The translations under genes and the position numbers were made by a program. 64,000 bases of DNA from LMUY01 sp965198895 (GTDB taxonomy: Bacteria > Pseudomonadota > Alphaproteobacteria > Acetobacterales > Acetobacteraceae), in NCBI GenBank assembly GCA_965198895.1, contig OZ240676.1, positions 4,960,001 to 5,024,000 of the forward strand, given 5' to 3'. Below the pieces are notes generated by a model that saw nothing but the letters and a program-made list of their open reading frames with translations, ran no database searches and was not told the DNA's origin. Below are positions 16,175-25,566 of the stretch, one piece after another; the stretch's first letter is position 1, and the number at the start of each line of letters is the position of its first letter.

Positions 16175-17967
16175 TCGCCCTGCTGAGTGCGCTGCTGCTG
16201 GCGGTCCCCGCCGCTGCGGAACCGACCTATGGCCTCGGCCTGCTCGGGCCGCTGCAACTGCCAGCCGACTTCACCCATTTCCCCGATGCGAATCCCGATG
16301 CTCCCAAGGGTGGCAGCGTTTCATTGGCGACGGTCGGCAGCTTCGACAGCCTCAACCCGTTCATCGTGCGCGGCTCCCCGGCGATCGGCATCGGACGGAT
16401 TTGGGAATCGTTGCTGGTGCCCAACCCCGACGAGGCGGTGGCCGAGTACGCGCACCTGGCGCAGAGCGTGGACGTGGCCGCCGACCATCGCTCCGTCACG
16501 TTCGTGATCCGTCCGGAGGCGCGGTTCAACGACGGCACGCCAGTGCTGGCGTCCGATGTGGTGTGGTCATTCAACACGCTGCGGGAGAAGGGCCGGCCAT
16601 TGTATCGCACCTATTGGGGCGACGTCGCGGACGTGCAGGCGACCGACGCGCGCACCGTAGTGTTCCACTTCAAGACGGCGGACAACCACGAGCTGCCGGA
16701 GATCCTCGGCGAAGTTCCGATCCTGCCGGAGCATTGGTGGAAGGGCCGCGACTTCACCGCGCCGCTGAACGATCCGCCGGTTGGTAGCGGGCCGTATCAG
16801 GTCGATCACGTCGATTTCGGCAACACGATCGTCTACAAGCACGCGCCGAACTGGTGGGCGGCCAATTTGCCGACGGGGCGCGGGCTGAACAATTTCGACA
16901 CCATCCGCTACGTGTATTTCCGCGATGCGACGGTCGCGTTCGAGGCGTTCAAGGCCGGCCAGGTCGATTTCCGCCAGGAGAACTCGGCGAAGAACTGGGC
17001 GACCTCGTACGATTTCCCGGCCATCGACAAAGGCCTGGTGAAAAAGGAAGCGCTGCCGGTGCATCTGCCGACGGGCATGCAGGCGTTCGCCATGAACACC
17101 CGCCGCGCCGTGTTCGCCGACCCGCGCACCCGGCAGGCGATGGACGAGGTGTTCGACTTCCAGTGGATGAACAAGAACCTGTTCTACGGGCTCTACACCC
17201 GTACCGAGAGTTACTTCAGCAACAGCGAATACGCGTCCTCCGGCGTGCCGCAGGGTGCCGAGCTGGCGTTGCTGGAGCCGTTCAGGGACAAGCTGCCGCC
17301 CGAGCTGTTCACCACGCCGTTCGTGTTGCCGGTGACCGATGGTTCCGGCAACAACCGCGAGGGCCTGCGCCGTGCGCTCGACCTGTTGAAGCAGGCGGGT
17401 TGGACGGTGAAGGACCGCAAGCTGGTGAACGCGGCCGGGCAGCAGATGAGCTTCGAGATCCTGCTATCCGATGCGGCGTTCGAGCGCATAGGGCTGCCCT
17501 ATGTTCAGTGGCTGAGCCGCCTCGGCATCGATGCCCACATCCGCACCGTCGACCCGGCGCAGTATCAGAAGCGCATGGACGATCTGGATTTCGACATGGC
17601 GGTGGCGCAGGTGCCGGAGAGTGAGTCGCTCGGCAACGAGCAGGTGGATTACTGGACGTGCGGGAGCGCCAACCAGCCCGGCACGGTGAACTATGCCGGC
17701 GTTTGCAACCCGGCGGTGGATGCGATGGTCGCCAAGATCGTCGGCGCCAGCAATCACGACGACCTGGTGAACGCGTCGCACGCGCTGGACCGGGTGCTGC
17801 TGTGGAACTGGTACATGGTGCCGCAGTGGCATCTCGAGCAGGTCTGGGTCGCCTACTGGAACCGCTTCGGTCACCCGTCGAAGCCGGCGCGCTCCGGGCT
17901 CGATTTCGCGGCGTGGTGGGTTGATCCGGCGCTTGCGGCGCAGACGGACGCTGCCCGCAACCACTGA
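16165..17967 (+). CDS. yejA: Oligopeptide-binding protein YejA
   Basis: This is a periplasmic family-5 binding protein of 600 residues, the length of YejA, with a signal peptide ending at AAA-E (about residue 18). The YejA hallmark PADFTHFPDANPDAPKGGSV follows the signal peptide. The GTG start lies within the end of the phosphatase gene with a ten-base overlap, so the two genes are coupled. It opens the yejABEF operon, whose E. coli counterpart imports peptides including microcin C. Peptide uptake is therefore the expected role. Confidence 0.93.
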   Translation: MRLIALLSALLLAVPAAAEPTYGLGLLGPLQLPADFTHFPDANPDAPKGGSVSLATVGSFDSLNPFIVRGSPAIGIGRIWESLLVPNPDEAVAEYAHLAQSVDVAADHRSVTFVIRPEARFNDGTPVLASDVVWSFNTLREKGRPLYRTYWGDVADVQATDARTVVFHFKTADNHELPEILGEVPILPEHWWKGRDFTAPLNDPPVGSGPYQVDHVDFGNTIVYKHAPNWWAANLPTGRGLNNFDTIRYVYFRDATVAFEAFKAGQVDFRQENSAKNWATSYDFPAIDKGLVKKEALPVHLPTGMQAFAMNTRRAVFADPRTRQAMDEVFDFQWMNKNLFYGLYTRTESYFSNSEYASSGVPQGAELALLEPFRDKLPPELFTTPFVLPVTDGSGNNREGLRRALDLLKQAGWTVKDRKLVNAAGQQMSFEILLSDAAFERIGLPYVQWLSRLGIDAHIRTVDPAQYQKRMDDLDFDMAVAQVPESESLGNEQVDYWTCGSANQPGTVNYAGVCNPAVDAMVAKIVGASNHDDLVNASHALDRVLLWNWYMVPQWHLEQVWVAYWNRFGHPSKPARSGLDFAAWWVDPALAAQTDAARNH

Positions 17968-19043
17968 TGGGCGCCTATCTCCTGCGTCGGTTGCTGTTGG
18001 TCATTCCGACGCTGTTCGGCATCATCACCATCAACTTCGCCGTCGTGCAGTTGGCGCCGGGCGGCCCGGTGGAACAGATGCTCGCCGATCTGCGCGGCCA
18101 GACGCAGGCGATCAGCCGGGTGACCGGAGGTGGATCCGACGTGATGCAGCCGTCGGAGGGGGGCGGGTACCGCGGCCGCCGCGGGCTGGACCCGCAGACG
18201 GTGGCGCAGATCACCCACATGTTCGGTTTCGACAAGCCGCCGCTGACACGCTACCTCGAGATGATCGGGTCGTATTTGCGGTTCGACTTCGGACGCTCCT
18301 TCTTCCGCGACGACACCGTGTTGCACCTGGTGCTGACGCGCATGCCGGTCAGCGTGTCGATCGGGCTGTGGTCGACGTTGCTGATCTACTTGGTGTCGAT
18401 CCCGCTCGGCATCGCCAAGGCGGTGCGCGACGGTAGCCGGTTCGACGTAGCGAGTTCGGCGGCGGTGCTGGTCGGCTACGCGGTGCCGGGCTTCCTATTT
18501 GCCATCCTGCTGATCGTGGTGTTCGCCGGCGGCTCGTTCTTCGACTGGTTCCCGTTGCGCGGCCTGACCAGCGAGGGCAGCGGCACGTGGCCCTGGCCGC
18601 AGCGCATCGCTGATTATGCCTGGCACATGGTGCTGCCGACGATCGCCCTCGTAGCCGGCGGGTTCGCCAGCCTGACGATTCTCACCAAGAACTGCTTCCT
18701 CGACGAGATCGGCAAGCAATACGTGCTGACCGCGCGGGCGAAGGGGGCAGGGGAGCAGCGCGTGCTGTATGGGCACGTGTTCCGCAACGCGATGCTGCTG
18801 ATCGTGGCTGGGTTTCCGGCGGCGTTCATCGGGATTTTGTTCTCGTCGGCGTTGCTGGTGGAGATCGTGTTCTCGCTGGACGGGTTGGGTTTGCTCGGGT
18901 TCGACAGTGCGATCCGGCGGGATTATCCGGTGATGTTCGGCACGCTGTACATGTTCACGCTGCTCGGGCTGTTGCTGCAGATCGTGGGCGATTTGATGTA
19001 CACGGTCGTCGACCCCCGCATCGACTTCGAGCGGCGAGGGTGA
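17967..19043 (+). CDS. yejB: Oligopeptide ABC transporter permease YejB
   Basis: This inner-membrane permease of 358 residues is longer than DppB-type permeases because of an insertion after LAPGGPVEQ that carries a Gly-rich stretch (GGGYRGRRGLDP), as in YejB. The EAA loop reads KQYVLTARAKGAGEQRVLYGHVFRNAM. The ATG overlaps the yejA stop by one base. The operon is then interrupted by a 124-base intergenic stretch filled with palindromic repeats before yejE. Confidence 0.93.
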   Translation: MGAYLLRRLLLVIPTLFGIITINFAVVQLAPGGPVEQMLADLRGQTQAISRVTGGGSDVMQPSEGGGYRGRRGLDPQTVAQITHMFGFDKPPLTRYLEMIGSYLRFDFGRSFFRDDTVLHLVLTRMPVSVSIGLWSTLLIYLVSIPLGIAKAVRDGSRFDVASSAAVLVGYAVPGFLFAILLIVVFAGGSFFDWFPLRGLTSEGSGTWPWPQRIADYAWHMVLPTIALVAGGFASLTILTKNCFLDEIGKQYVLTARAKGAGEQRVLYGHVFRNAMLLIVAGFPAAFIGILFSSALLVEIVFSLDGLGLLGFDSAIRRDYPVMFGTLYMFTLLGLLLQIVGDLMYTVVDPRIDFERRG

Positions 19044-19052
19044 AGACCTTCA

Positions 19053-19164
19053 CTTCTCCCTCTCCCCTCGAGGGAGAGGGGCGGGGAGAGGGGGGCAACC
19101 GGCACACTCCTCGCCATCGGCTACCCCTCCCCCCAGCCCCCTCCCTCAAGGGGAGGGGGAGTAG
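19053..19164. repeat. two family B hairpins between yejB and yejE
   Basis: The first hairpin (19058-19080) is CCCTCTCCC facing GGGAGAGGG. The second (19121-19164) is bounded by CTACCCCTCC and GGAGGGGGAGTAG. The right arm of the second ends four bases before the ATG of yejE and provides the GGGGAG that serves as its ribosome-binding site. The same arms recur at 27699, 42154, 42978 and 48069. Confidence 0.8.
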
Positions 19165-19167
19165 GCG

Positions 19168-20190
19168 ATGAGTCCGCTTAACCAGCGACGCTTCGCCAAC
19201 TTCCGGGCGCATCGCCGGGGCTGGTGGTCGCTTTGGGTCTTCCTAACCCTGTTCCTCATCTGCGCAGCGGCCGAGTTCGTCGCCAACGATCGGCCGCTGC
19301 TGATCCATTTCGACGGCCACTGGTATTCTCCCGTACTGCAGGACTACAGCGAGGACACGTTTGGCTCCGATTTCCTGCCCACCGATGCTGACTACACCGA
19401 CCCCGACCTGGCGAAGGCCATCAACGCAAAAGGCTGGATGATCTGGCCGGCGATCCCCTTCGGCAACTCCACCATCGTCAAGAATTTGCCCACCCCCGCG
19501 CCCAGCCACCCGACCTGGCGTAACTTACTCGGCACCGACGACCAGTCGCGCGACGTGCTCGCCCGCGTCATCTACGGCTTCCGCATCTCGGTGCTGTTCG
19601 GCTTCGTGCTGACCATCTTCTCCTCCATCCTGGGCATCGCGGCCGGGGCGGTGCAGGGCTATTACGGCGGCCTGACCGACCTGCTGTTCCAGCGCTTCAT
19701 CGAGATCTGGTCCGGCATGCCGCAACTGTTCCTGCTGATCATCCTGGCCGCCATCATCACGCCGGGTTTCTGGGTGCTGCTGGTATTCCTGCTGGCGTTC
19801 TCGTGGATGTCGCTGACCGGCGTGGTGCGGGCCGAGTTCCTCCGCGGCCGCAACCTGGATTACGTGCGCGCCGCCCGGGCGCTCGGCGTGCGCGATACCG
19901 CGATCATGTGGCGGCACATCCTGCCCAACGCGCTGGTCGCGACGCTGACGTTCCTGCCGTTCACCCTGTCCGGCTCGGTCACGGTGCTGGCCAGCCTGGA
20001 TTTCCTCGGCTTCGGTCTGCCGCCGGGTTCGCCCTCGCTTGGCGAATTGGTCAACCAGGGCAAGAACAATCTGCAGGCGCCCTGGCTCGGCATCACCGCG
20101 TTCGTGGTGCTCGGCGGCATCCTTGTGCTGCTGATCTTCGTCGGCGAGGCCGTCCGCGACGCCTTCGACCCGCGCAAGCTGCCGAAATGA
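19168..20190 (+). CDS. yejE: Oligopeptide ABC transporter permease YejE
   Basis: This second permease of 340 residues has the YejE features: the PLNQRRFANFRAHRRGWWS start, a first helix at about residues 20-42, a long periplasmic loop with LPTDADYTDPDL, then HLLGTDDQSRD-type residues before the core helices. The EAA loop is DYVRAARALGVRDTAIMWRHILPNAL. Its stop overlaps the ATG of yejF by four bases. Confidence 0.93.
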   Translation: MSPLNQRRFANFRAHRRGWWSLWVFLTLFLICAAAEFVANDRPLLIHFDGHWYSPVLQDYSEDTFGSDFLPTDADYTDPDLAKAINAKGWMIWPAIPFGNSTIVKNLPTPAPSHPTWRNLLGTDDQSRDVLARVIYGFRISVLFGFVLTIFSSILGIAAGAVQGYYGGLTDLLFQRFIEIWSGMPQLFLLIILAAIITPGFWVLLVFLLAFSWMSLTGVVRAEFLRGRNLDYVRAARALGVRDTAIMWRHILPNALVATLTFLPFTLSGSVTVLASLDFLGFGLPPGSPSLGELVNQGKNNLQAPWLGITAFVVLGGILVLLIFVGEAVRDAFDPRKLPK

Positions 20191-21752
20191 GCCTGCTCTC
20201 CGTCGAAAAGCTGACCGTGCAGTTCGGCAGCAAGGCTGTGGTGGACGGCGTGTCCTTCACCGTCGACCGCGGGGAAACGCTGGCGCTGGTGGGGGAGAGC
20301 GGGTCGGGCAAGTCGCTCACCGCACTGTCCATCCTGCGCCTGCTGCCGCCGGGTGCCGCCGTGTCGGGGCGGATCCTGCTGGACGGCACCGATGTCGCCA
20401 CCGCCTCTGCCGAGACCTTGCGCGACATGCGCGGCCGCACCGCCGGCATGGTGTTCCAGGAGCCGATGACCAGCCTGAACCCGCTGCACCGCATCGGCCG
20501 CCAGGTGGGCGAGGCGATGGCCCTGCATGGCCGCCGCCCCACCCGCGGCGCGATCGTGGCGCTGCTCGACTCCGTCGGTTTCCCCGGCGCCGCGACCCGG
20601 CTGGACGCGCTGCCGCACCAGTTATCCGGAGGGCAGCGGCAGCGCGTGATGATCGCCATCGCGCTCGCCAACGATCCGGCGCTGCTGATCGCCGACGAGC
20701 CCACCACCGCACTGGACGTCACGATCCAGGCGCAGATCCTGGACCTGCTGGCGGCGGAGAAGGCCAAGCGCGGCCTCGCTTTGCTGCTGATCAGCCACGA
20801 TCTCGGTGTCGTGCGCCGTCACGCCGACCGGGTGGCGGTGATGAAGGACGGGCTGGTGGTGGAGCAGGGCGCCGCCGCCTGCGTGTTCGCCAACCCGCAG
20901 CATTCCTATACGAAGATGCTGATCGCCTCCGAGCCCGCGGGCCGCCCCGACCCACTGCCCCAAGCCGCGAAGCCGTTGCTGGCGGGCACGGACATTCGCG
21001 TGGCGTTCGCGGGCCGCGGCGGCCTGTTACGCCGGGCCGCGGCCACGGTGCTGGCGGTGGACGGCGTCTCGATCGAGATCCGCGAGGGCGAGACCGTGGG
21101 CTTGGTGGGGGAGAGCGGGTCCGGCAAGTCCACCATGGGCCTGGCCCTGCTTCGCCTCGTGCCGGCGTCCGGCCGTGTGGTGTTCGCCGGGCAGGATCTG
21201 CAGAGCCTGGCCCCCGCCCAGTTGCGGCATAGCCGGGCCGGGATGCAGATCGTGTTCCAGGACCCGTATGGCAGCCTATCGCCCCGCATGACGGTGGGCG
21301 ACCTGGTGGCCGAGGGCCTGCGCGTGCATGAACGGCTGGCCGCGCCGGTTCGTGCCGCCCGGGTGGCCACCGCCTTGGCGGAGGTCGGGCTGCCGGCGGA
21401 CTCCATCGGCCGCTATCCGCACGAATTCAGCGGCGGCCAGCGCCAGCGTATCGCCATCGCCCGCGCGCTGGTGCTGCAGCCCCGGCTGCTGATCCTGGAC
21501 GAACCGACCTCCGCGCTGGACCGCTCGGTGCAGGCGCAGATCGTCGACTTGTTACGGGCACTGCAGCGCAAGCACGGGCTGGCCTATCTGTTCATCAGTC
21601 ACGACCTGGCCGTGGTGCGCGCCCTGGCGCACCGCATCGTCGTGCTGCGGGACGGCCGCGTGGTGGAGGAGGGCCCTGCCGACAGCCTGTTCGCCGCGCC
21701 GGCAGAACCCTACACCCGGGCGCTGATGGCGGCGGCCTTCCCCTCCGGCTGA
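20187..21752 (+). CDS. yejF: Oligopeptide ABC transporter dual ATPase YejF
   Basis: This 521-residue protein holds two complete ABC ATPase domains in one chain, as in YejF. The first has Walker A GESGSGKS at 36-43, LSGGQRQR and LLIADEPTTALD. The second, from about residue 265, has another GESGSGKS, FSGGQRQR and LLILDEPTSALD. The ATG overlaps the yejE stop, and a longer upstream open frame is a shadow of yejE. Its last 43 bases overlap the 3' end of the convergent MFS gene. Confidence 0.95.
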   Translation: MSLLSVEKLTVQFGSKAVVDGVSFTVDRGETLALVGESGSGKSLTALSILRLLPPGAAVSGRILLDGTDVATASAETLRDMRGRTAGMVFQEPMTSLNPLHRIGRQVGEAMALHGRRPTRGAIVALLDSVGFPGAATRLDALPHQLSGGQRQRVMIAIALANDPALLIADEPTTALDVTIQAQILDLLAAEKAKRGLALLLISHDLGVVRRHADRVAVMKDGLVVEQGAAACVFANPQHSYTKMLIASEPAGRPDPLPQAAKPLLAGTDIRVAFAGRGGLLRRAAATVLAVDGVSIEIREGETVGLVGESGSGKSTMGLALLRLVPASGRVVFAGQDLQSLAPAQLRHSRAGMQIVFQDPYGSLSPRMTVGDLVAEGLRVHERLAAPVRAARVATALAEVGLPADSIGRYPHEFSGGQRQRIAIARALVLQPRLLILDEPTSALDRSVQAQIVDLLRALQRKHGLAYLFISHDLAVVRALAHRIVVLRDGRVVEEGPADSLFAAPAEPYTRALMAAAFPSG

Positions 21753-22948
21753 GCCCCCGCTTGCTGCTTGTTTTCGTGTAGCCTGACGAAGCTGAGGGCC
21801 ACCACCCCCATCAGCGGGACGATGGCGAGCATCGCGTAAGCCGGCGTCCAGCCAAAATGCACCACGACCACGCCCGCCGCCGCGGCCGATACGGCGGAGG
21901 CGAGCGCCTGCACGGTGGACAGCGCCCCCATTGCCGTCTGGGTGCGGCCGCCGCCATAGGTCAGGTTCGCCACGGCCGAAGGGGCCGCGACGCTGATCAG
22001 CCCGGCACCCACGCCGTCCAGGACCTCGATCGCCACCAGCGCGTAGGGCGTGTGAGAGATCGCTGCCAGAGCACCGCGGATCGGCAGCACGGAGCATGCC
22101 GAAATCAGCAGGATCCGGCTTCCGACCCGGTCGGCGACCCGGCCGGTGGCCCACGATACCGGGATCATCACGGCCTGTGCGACGACCACCAGGATCGCCA
22201 TCCACTGGGTCGCGTCGTGCAGCTTCTCGGCGGCCAAGCGCTGTCCCAGCAGCGGCAGCACGGCGGCGTTGCCGAAGTTGAACACGGCCACGGTCAGGAT
22301 AACCATCAGCAGCCGCTTGTTGCGCACCAGCGCCCGGGTGCTGCCGCGTTTCTCACCCTTTTTGCGCCGTTCGCGCCCGGCCATGCGGGTGTGGTCGACG
22401 ACGTCCCTCGGATAGAACAGCAGTGCCACCAGCATCCCGGCCGCCATGATCCCGAGCACGCCGACGGAGGCCGCCGGGCCCACCGCGAAGGCACCCAGCC
22501 AGATCATCGCGGCAGCGACGACGTTGCCCGTGTGGGTCGCCGCCTGGTTGATGCCCTGTTGGCGCGGGAACCCGTCCTTGCCGATCGTCGCCATGGTCAA
22601 CGCCGTCAAGGCCGGGCCGCCGAGCGCCCCACCCGAGGCGACCACGACCTGGGCGACGAGGATCGGCCACAACCCGTGCAGCAAGAACATGGCGAAGGTG
22701 CCGCCCATGATCATCAGGCAGGTGATGCTCAGCATCAGCCGCGGCCGCCCGAGCCGGTCGATCAGCGCGCCGGCCGGGGTCGCCATCAGCATGCCCGCGA
22801 TCAGGCCCGCCGACAGGACGAAGCCGATCTGGTTCGGTGGCCACTTCTCGGCCTCGGACAACCAGGTGGACAGGAACGGGCCCATCCCGCCGCCCACGTC
22901 CGCCATGAAAAAGTTGACGACGGGGAGACCGATGCTCGGCGTCATCAT
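21710..22948 (-). CDS. MFS transporter
   Basis: This 412-residue inner-membrane transporter of the major facilitator superfamily has about twelve hydrophobic segments. The loop after the second helix carries a recognisable GALIDRLGRPRLM motif (the MFS G-x-x-x-D-R-x-G-R-x pattern), and a related GRVADRVGSR occurs in the second half. A basic central loop (GRERRKKGEKRG) divides the halves. It looks like a drug- or small-molecule-exporter type. It is convergent with yejF and overlaps it by 43 bases at the 3' ends. Confidence 0.9.
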   Translation of the reverse strand: MMTPSIGLPVVNFFMADVGGGMGPFLSTWLSEAEKWPPNQIGFVLSAGLIAGMLMATPAGALIDRLGRPRLMLSITCLMIMGGTFAMFLLHGLWPILVAQVVVASGGALGGPALTALTMATIGKDGFPRQQGINQAATHTGNVVAAAMIWLGAFAVGPAASVGVLGIMAAGMLVALLFYPRDVVDHTRMAGRERRKKGEKRGSTRALVRNKRLLMVILTVAVFNFGNAAVLPLLGQRLAAEKLHDATQWMAILVVVAQAVMIPVSWATGRVADRVGSRILLISACSVLPIRGALAAISHTPYALVAIEVLDGVGAGLISVAAPSAVANLTYGGGRTQTAMGALSTVQALASAVSAAAAGVVVVHFGWTPAYAMLAIVPLMGVVALSFVRLHENKQQAGAQPEGKAAAISARV

Positions 22949-23117
22949 AGTGCTCGGACCTGAAGCAAGCCGGGACCCATCGTTTGTTGCGGGCTTTGTG
23001 GCATCTGCGTTGGGGCAGTTTCAAGGCAAGCGATCCTACGGCCGCCAGGGCGCCCGGCAGGCATCAAGGGTTTGTTTACCTCTATCGGGGAAGCTCGCGT
23101 CAGCGTGTGTGCCGTCG

Positions 23118-24113
23118 GTGATCTGCACGCTCGGAGGACAGGCCCTGCCGTACGGACGCTTCTGTCGAAATGCCGCGCGCCGCGCTGCCAGCTTGCCGGC
23201 AGGTCTGGCATTGCACGGGCTCAATGCCTCACCCGTAGCGGCACACCTGGCGCGCCGGCATGCCACGGCGGTCTCGCGCTACGCCGGCGCGGGAGACCTT
23301 TCCAGCATCGAGGCGGGCGTCGTTGCCGGGCTCGAGCGTGATGGCGTCTTCGTCACGAGCCTTGCCGACCTAGGCCTCTCCTCTGCTCAGTCCGATGTCG
23401 ACATCATGGCCTGCGGCAACGAGGTGGCCGGGATCCTGGCCAAGCGTGTGGCGGGCATGGGCGATCGCCGGCCGACGATGATCGCGACCGGCCCGGAAGA
23501 CCTCTTGCGGCATCCCACGATCTATCGCTGGGGGCTCGAGACGACGCTGCTCCGCATCGTGGAAACGTATCTGCGACTGCCGGTCGCGTTCGATGGGCCG
23601 TTGGTGTTTCACACGCCCTCCGACGGGCTGGAGGCCGGAACGCGCCGGTGGCACCTCGACCGGGAGGATCGCCGGGTGGTCAAGCTGGCGCTGTATCTGC
23701 ACGACGTGGACGAGGCGTCGGGGCCGTTCCAGATCCTGCGGCACGAAACCCACAACGATGGCCGCTTCCGCTATCCGGCCCACGATACCGAGTCGCTGGG
23801 TCGCCAACTGGGCCGGCCGGTCGGGCCGGACGACCTCACCACCTGCACGGGGCCGGCCGGTACCCTGGTGTTCGCCGACACGGCGCGGTTCTATCATCGT
23901 GGCAAGCCCGCGACTGGACGCGCCCGGTCGGCCATCTTCTACGGATACTTTGCCCGGATCCCGCGCCATCCGTTCTTCTGCGAGCGCCCCGGCTTGGCAT
24001 CGCCGCAGATAAGGCAGCTGGTGGAAGGGCTCGGGCAAGAACAACGCAACAGCGCCCTTTGGCGCCGCGAGCTGCCGTTGCTAGCACGGCTAGTGCCGCC
24101 GAGCCCCACGTAG
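23118..24113 (+). CDS. Phytanoyl-CoA-dioxygenase-like 2-oxoglutarate/Fe(II) oxygenase
   Basis: This protein of up to 331 residues resembles bacterial PhyH-type oxygenases. With the start used here, the iron ligands are H179 and D181 in WHLDRED and H260 in RFYHRGKP, followed by an arginine about ten residues later that would bind 2-oxoglutarate. The segment LALYLHDVDEASGPFQIL is typical of the family. The start is uncertain: GTG at 23109 or 23118 and TTG at 23193 are all possible, and none has a strong ribosome-binding site. The TAG stop lies inside a family C repeat. The substrate is unknown and the gene stands alone. Confidence 0.72.
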   Translation: MICTLGGQALPYGRFCRNAARRAASLPAGLALHGLNASPVAAHLARRHATAVSRYAGAGDLSSIEAGVVAGLERDGVFVTSLADLGLSSAQSDVDIMACGNEVAGILAKRVAGMGDRRPTMIATGPEDLLRHPTIYRWGLETTLLRIVETYLRLPVAFDGPLVFHTPSDGLEAGTRRWHLDREDRRVVKLALYLHDVDEASGPFQILRHETHNDGRFRYPAHDTESLGRQLGRPVGPDDLTTCTGPAGTLVFADTARFYHRGKPATGRARSAIFYGYFARIPRHPFFCERPGLASPQIRQLVEGLGQEQRNSALWRRELPLLARLVPPSPT

Positions 24114-24200
24114 GGCGGGCTTCAGGCCACCGCTTTGCTGCTACTGCTCGCTCCGCCGTGGCGATTGTGGTGAGGTGCCAAAGCGCACCCGACCCTACGG
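24109..24200. repeat. palindromic repeat of family C, degenerate copy
   Basis: The left arm CGTAGGGCGGGCTTCAGGCCACC and the right arm GCACCCGACCCTACGG are imperfect reverse complements. They match the element at 52442-52502, which has GTAGGGTGGGCTTCAGCCCACC. The TAG within the left arm is the stop codon of the oxygenase gene. Confidence 0.65.
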
Positions 24201-24247
24201 AAATGGTGGCGCGGCGTTGGAGTTGCGCGTTGGCAGCGCCGTAGTTC

Positions 24248-25546
24248 TCACGACCGGGGGTTTGCGGGCAGCCACACGGTAAAGGTGGCACCCTCGCCCT
24301 CGCGGCTCTCGATGGCGAGCTGCCCGCGATGGCGGTTGACGATGTGCTTCACGATCGCGAGCCCCAGCCCGGTGCCGCCGACGGCGCGGGAACGGCCCTT
24401 GTCCACCCGGTAAAATCGCTCCGTCAGCCGAGGCAGATGCTCGCGCGAAATGCCTGCCCCGTCATCGGCGACCGAGATCGTCACCCCGGCGCGGGGCGGC
24501 CAGCGCCCACCCGGCGGCACGGCGGTGGCCGCGACCCGCACGGTGCCGCCCTCGCGGCCATATTTGATCGCGTTGTCCAGCAGGTTGGTCAGCACCTGGC
24601 CCAACTGGTCCTCGTCGCCTTGGATGCCGGGTAGGTTCTCCGGCACCTGCAGGTCCATATGGATGCCCTTGCTGATGACCCGCGGCTCGAACGAGGCGGC
24701 GGTGAAGCTAATCAGCTCGTCCAGATCGACATCTTCGGTGGGCACTTGGTGCTCGGTCAGTTCGATCCGCGACAGGCTGAGCAGGTCGTCGATCAGCCGG
24801 TTCATCCGCTGCGCCTGCTCGGCCATGATGGCCAGGAAACGAGCTTGCGCCGGCGGGTCGTCCGCAGCCGGGCCGCGCAGCGTGTCGATGAAGCCCATCA
24901 GGCTGGCCAGCGGGGTGCGCAGCTCGTGGCTCGCGTTGGCCACGAAATCGGCCCGCATGCGTTCCAGGGCGCGTTCCCGGGTGCGGTCCGACAGCACGGC
25001 GGCCACCCGGCCACCCGCCAGGCGGAATACGGTCGCGTTCACCTCACGGGGGACGGGGACGGGCAGCAGCAGGTCCGCGTTTTGCGCCGCGCTGCTGGCC
25101 AGCACGCGGTCGATCGTGGTGCGGAGAACGGGGTGGCGCAGCACGGCCGGCAAGTCGGTGCCGTAGGCGGCCTGGGCGGCGGCGTTGGCACGCAGCACGG
25201 CACGATCGGCGCCGAGCACGATCAACGGATCGGGGAGGGTCTCGACGATCGCCTCCTCCGTCCGGACCTGGTTGAGCAGCGTGTCCCGGCGCTCGATGAA
25301 CAACCGCAGGGCCCGGTCGAGGTTTCCGTTCAGCCGGCTGGGGAGGGTCGGCACCCCCTCCGCAGTCCGCCGCACGGCATCGATGACCACGCCCTGCTCG
25401 CGCACCCGCAGGCGGGCCAGGTAGAACGCGGCGGCGACGTCGAGCACGCCTGCGGCGAGGGCTGGCCAGGGCGACAGCTGGCCGAGTGCGACCATCCCCA
25501 ACAGCGTAACCAGCGGAACGGCGGCGATGGCAGCGGTCGTCAGCAT
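24248..25546 (-). CDS. PhoR-like sensor histidine kinase
   Basis: This 432-residue membrane-anchored kinase has two N-terminal helices (about 5-45), a PAS-like region around residues 95-190, a HisKA domain with phospho-acceptor H207 in NASHELRTPL, and a HATPase domain with DNAIKYG, DDGAGIS and GTGLGLAIVKH. The architecture matches the phosphate sensor PhoR. No response-regulator or pst genes are nearby, so the partner must lie elsewhere and the phosphate role is only inferred. The gene precedes the lipoprotein gene on the other side of a 20-base gap, in the same direction. Confidence 0.88.
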   Translation of the reverse strand: MLTTAAIAAVPLVTLLGMVALGQLSPWPALAAGVLDVAAAFYLARLRVREQGVVIDAVRRTAEGVPTLPSRLNGNLDRALRLFIERRDTLLNQVRTEEAIVETLPDPLIVLGADRAVLRANAAAQAAYGTDLPAVLRHPVLRTTIDRVLASSAAQNADLLLPVPVPREVNATVFRLAGGRVAAVLSDRTRERALERMRADFVANASHELRTPLASLMGFIDTLRGPAADDPPAQARFLAIMAEQAQRMNRLIDDLLSLSRIELTEHQVPTEDVDLDELISFTAASFEPRVISKGIHMDLQVPENLPGIQGDEDQLGQVLTNLLDNAIKYGREGGTVRVAATAVPPGGRWPPRAGVTISVADDGAGISREHLPRLTERFYRVDKGRSRAVGGTGLGLAIVKHIVNRHRGQLAIESREGEGATFTVWLPANPRS

Positions 25547-25566
25547 CGTCCGGCGCTACCTTGATC

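Noticed and set aside
22446..23108. Upstream extension of the oxygenase frame opposite the MFS gene
   Set aside because: It runs antisense to conserved MFS codons and has no homology, so the gene must start later.
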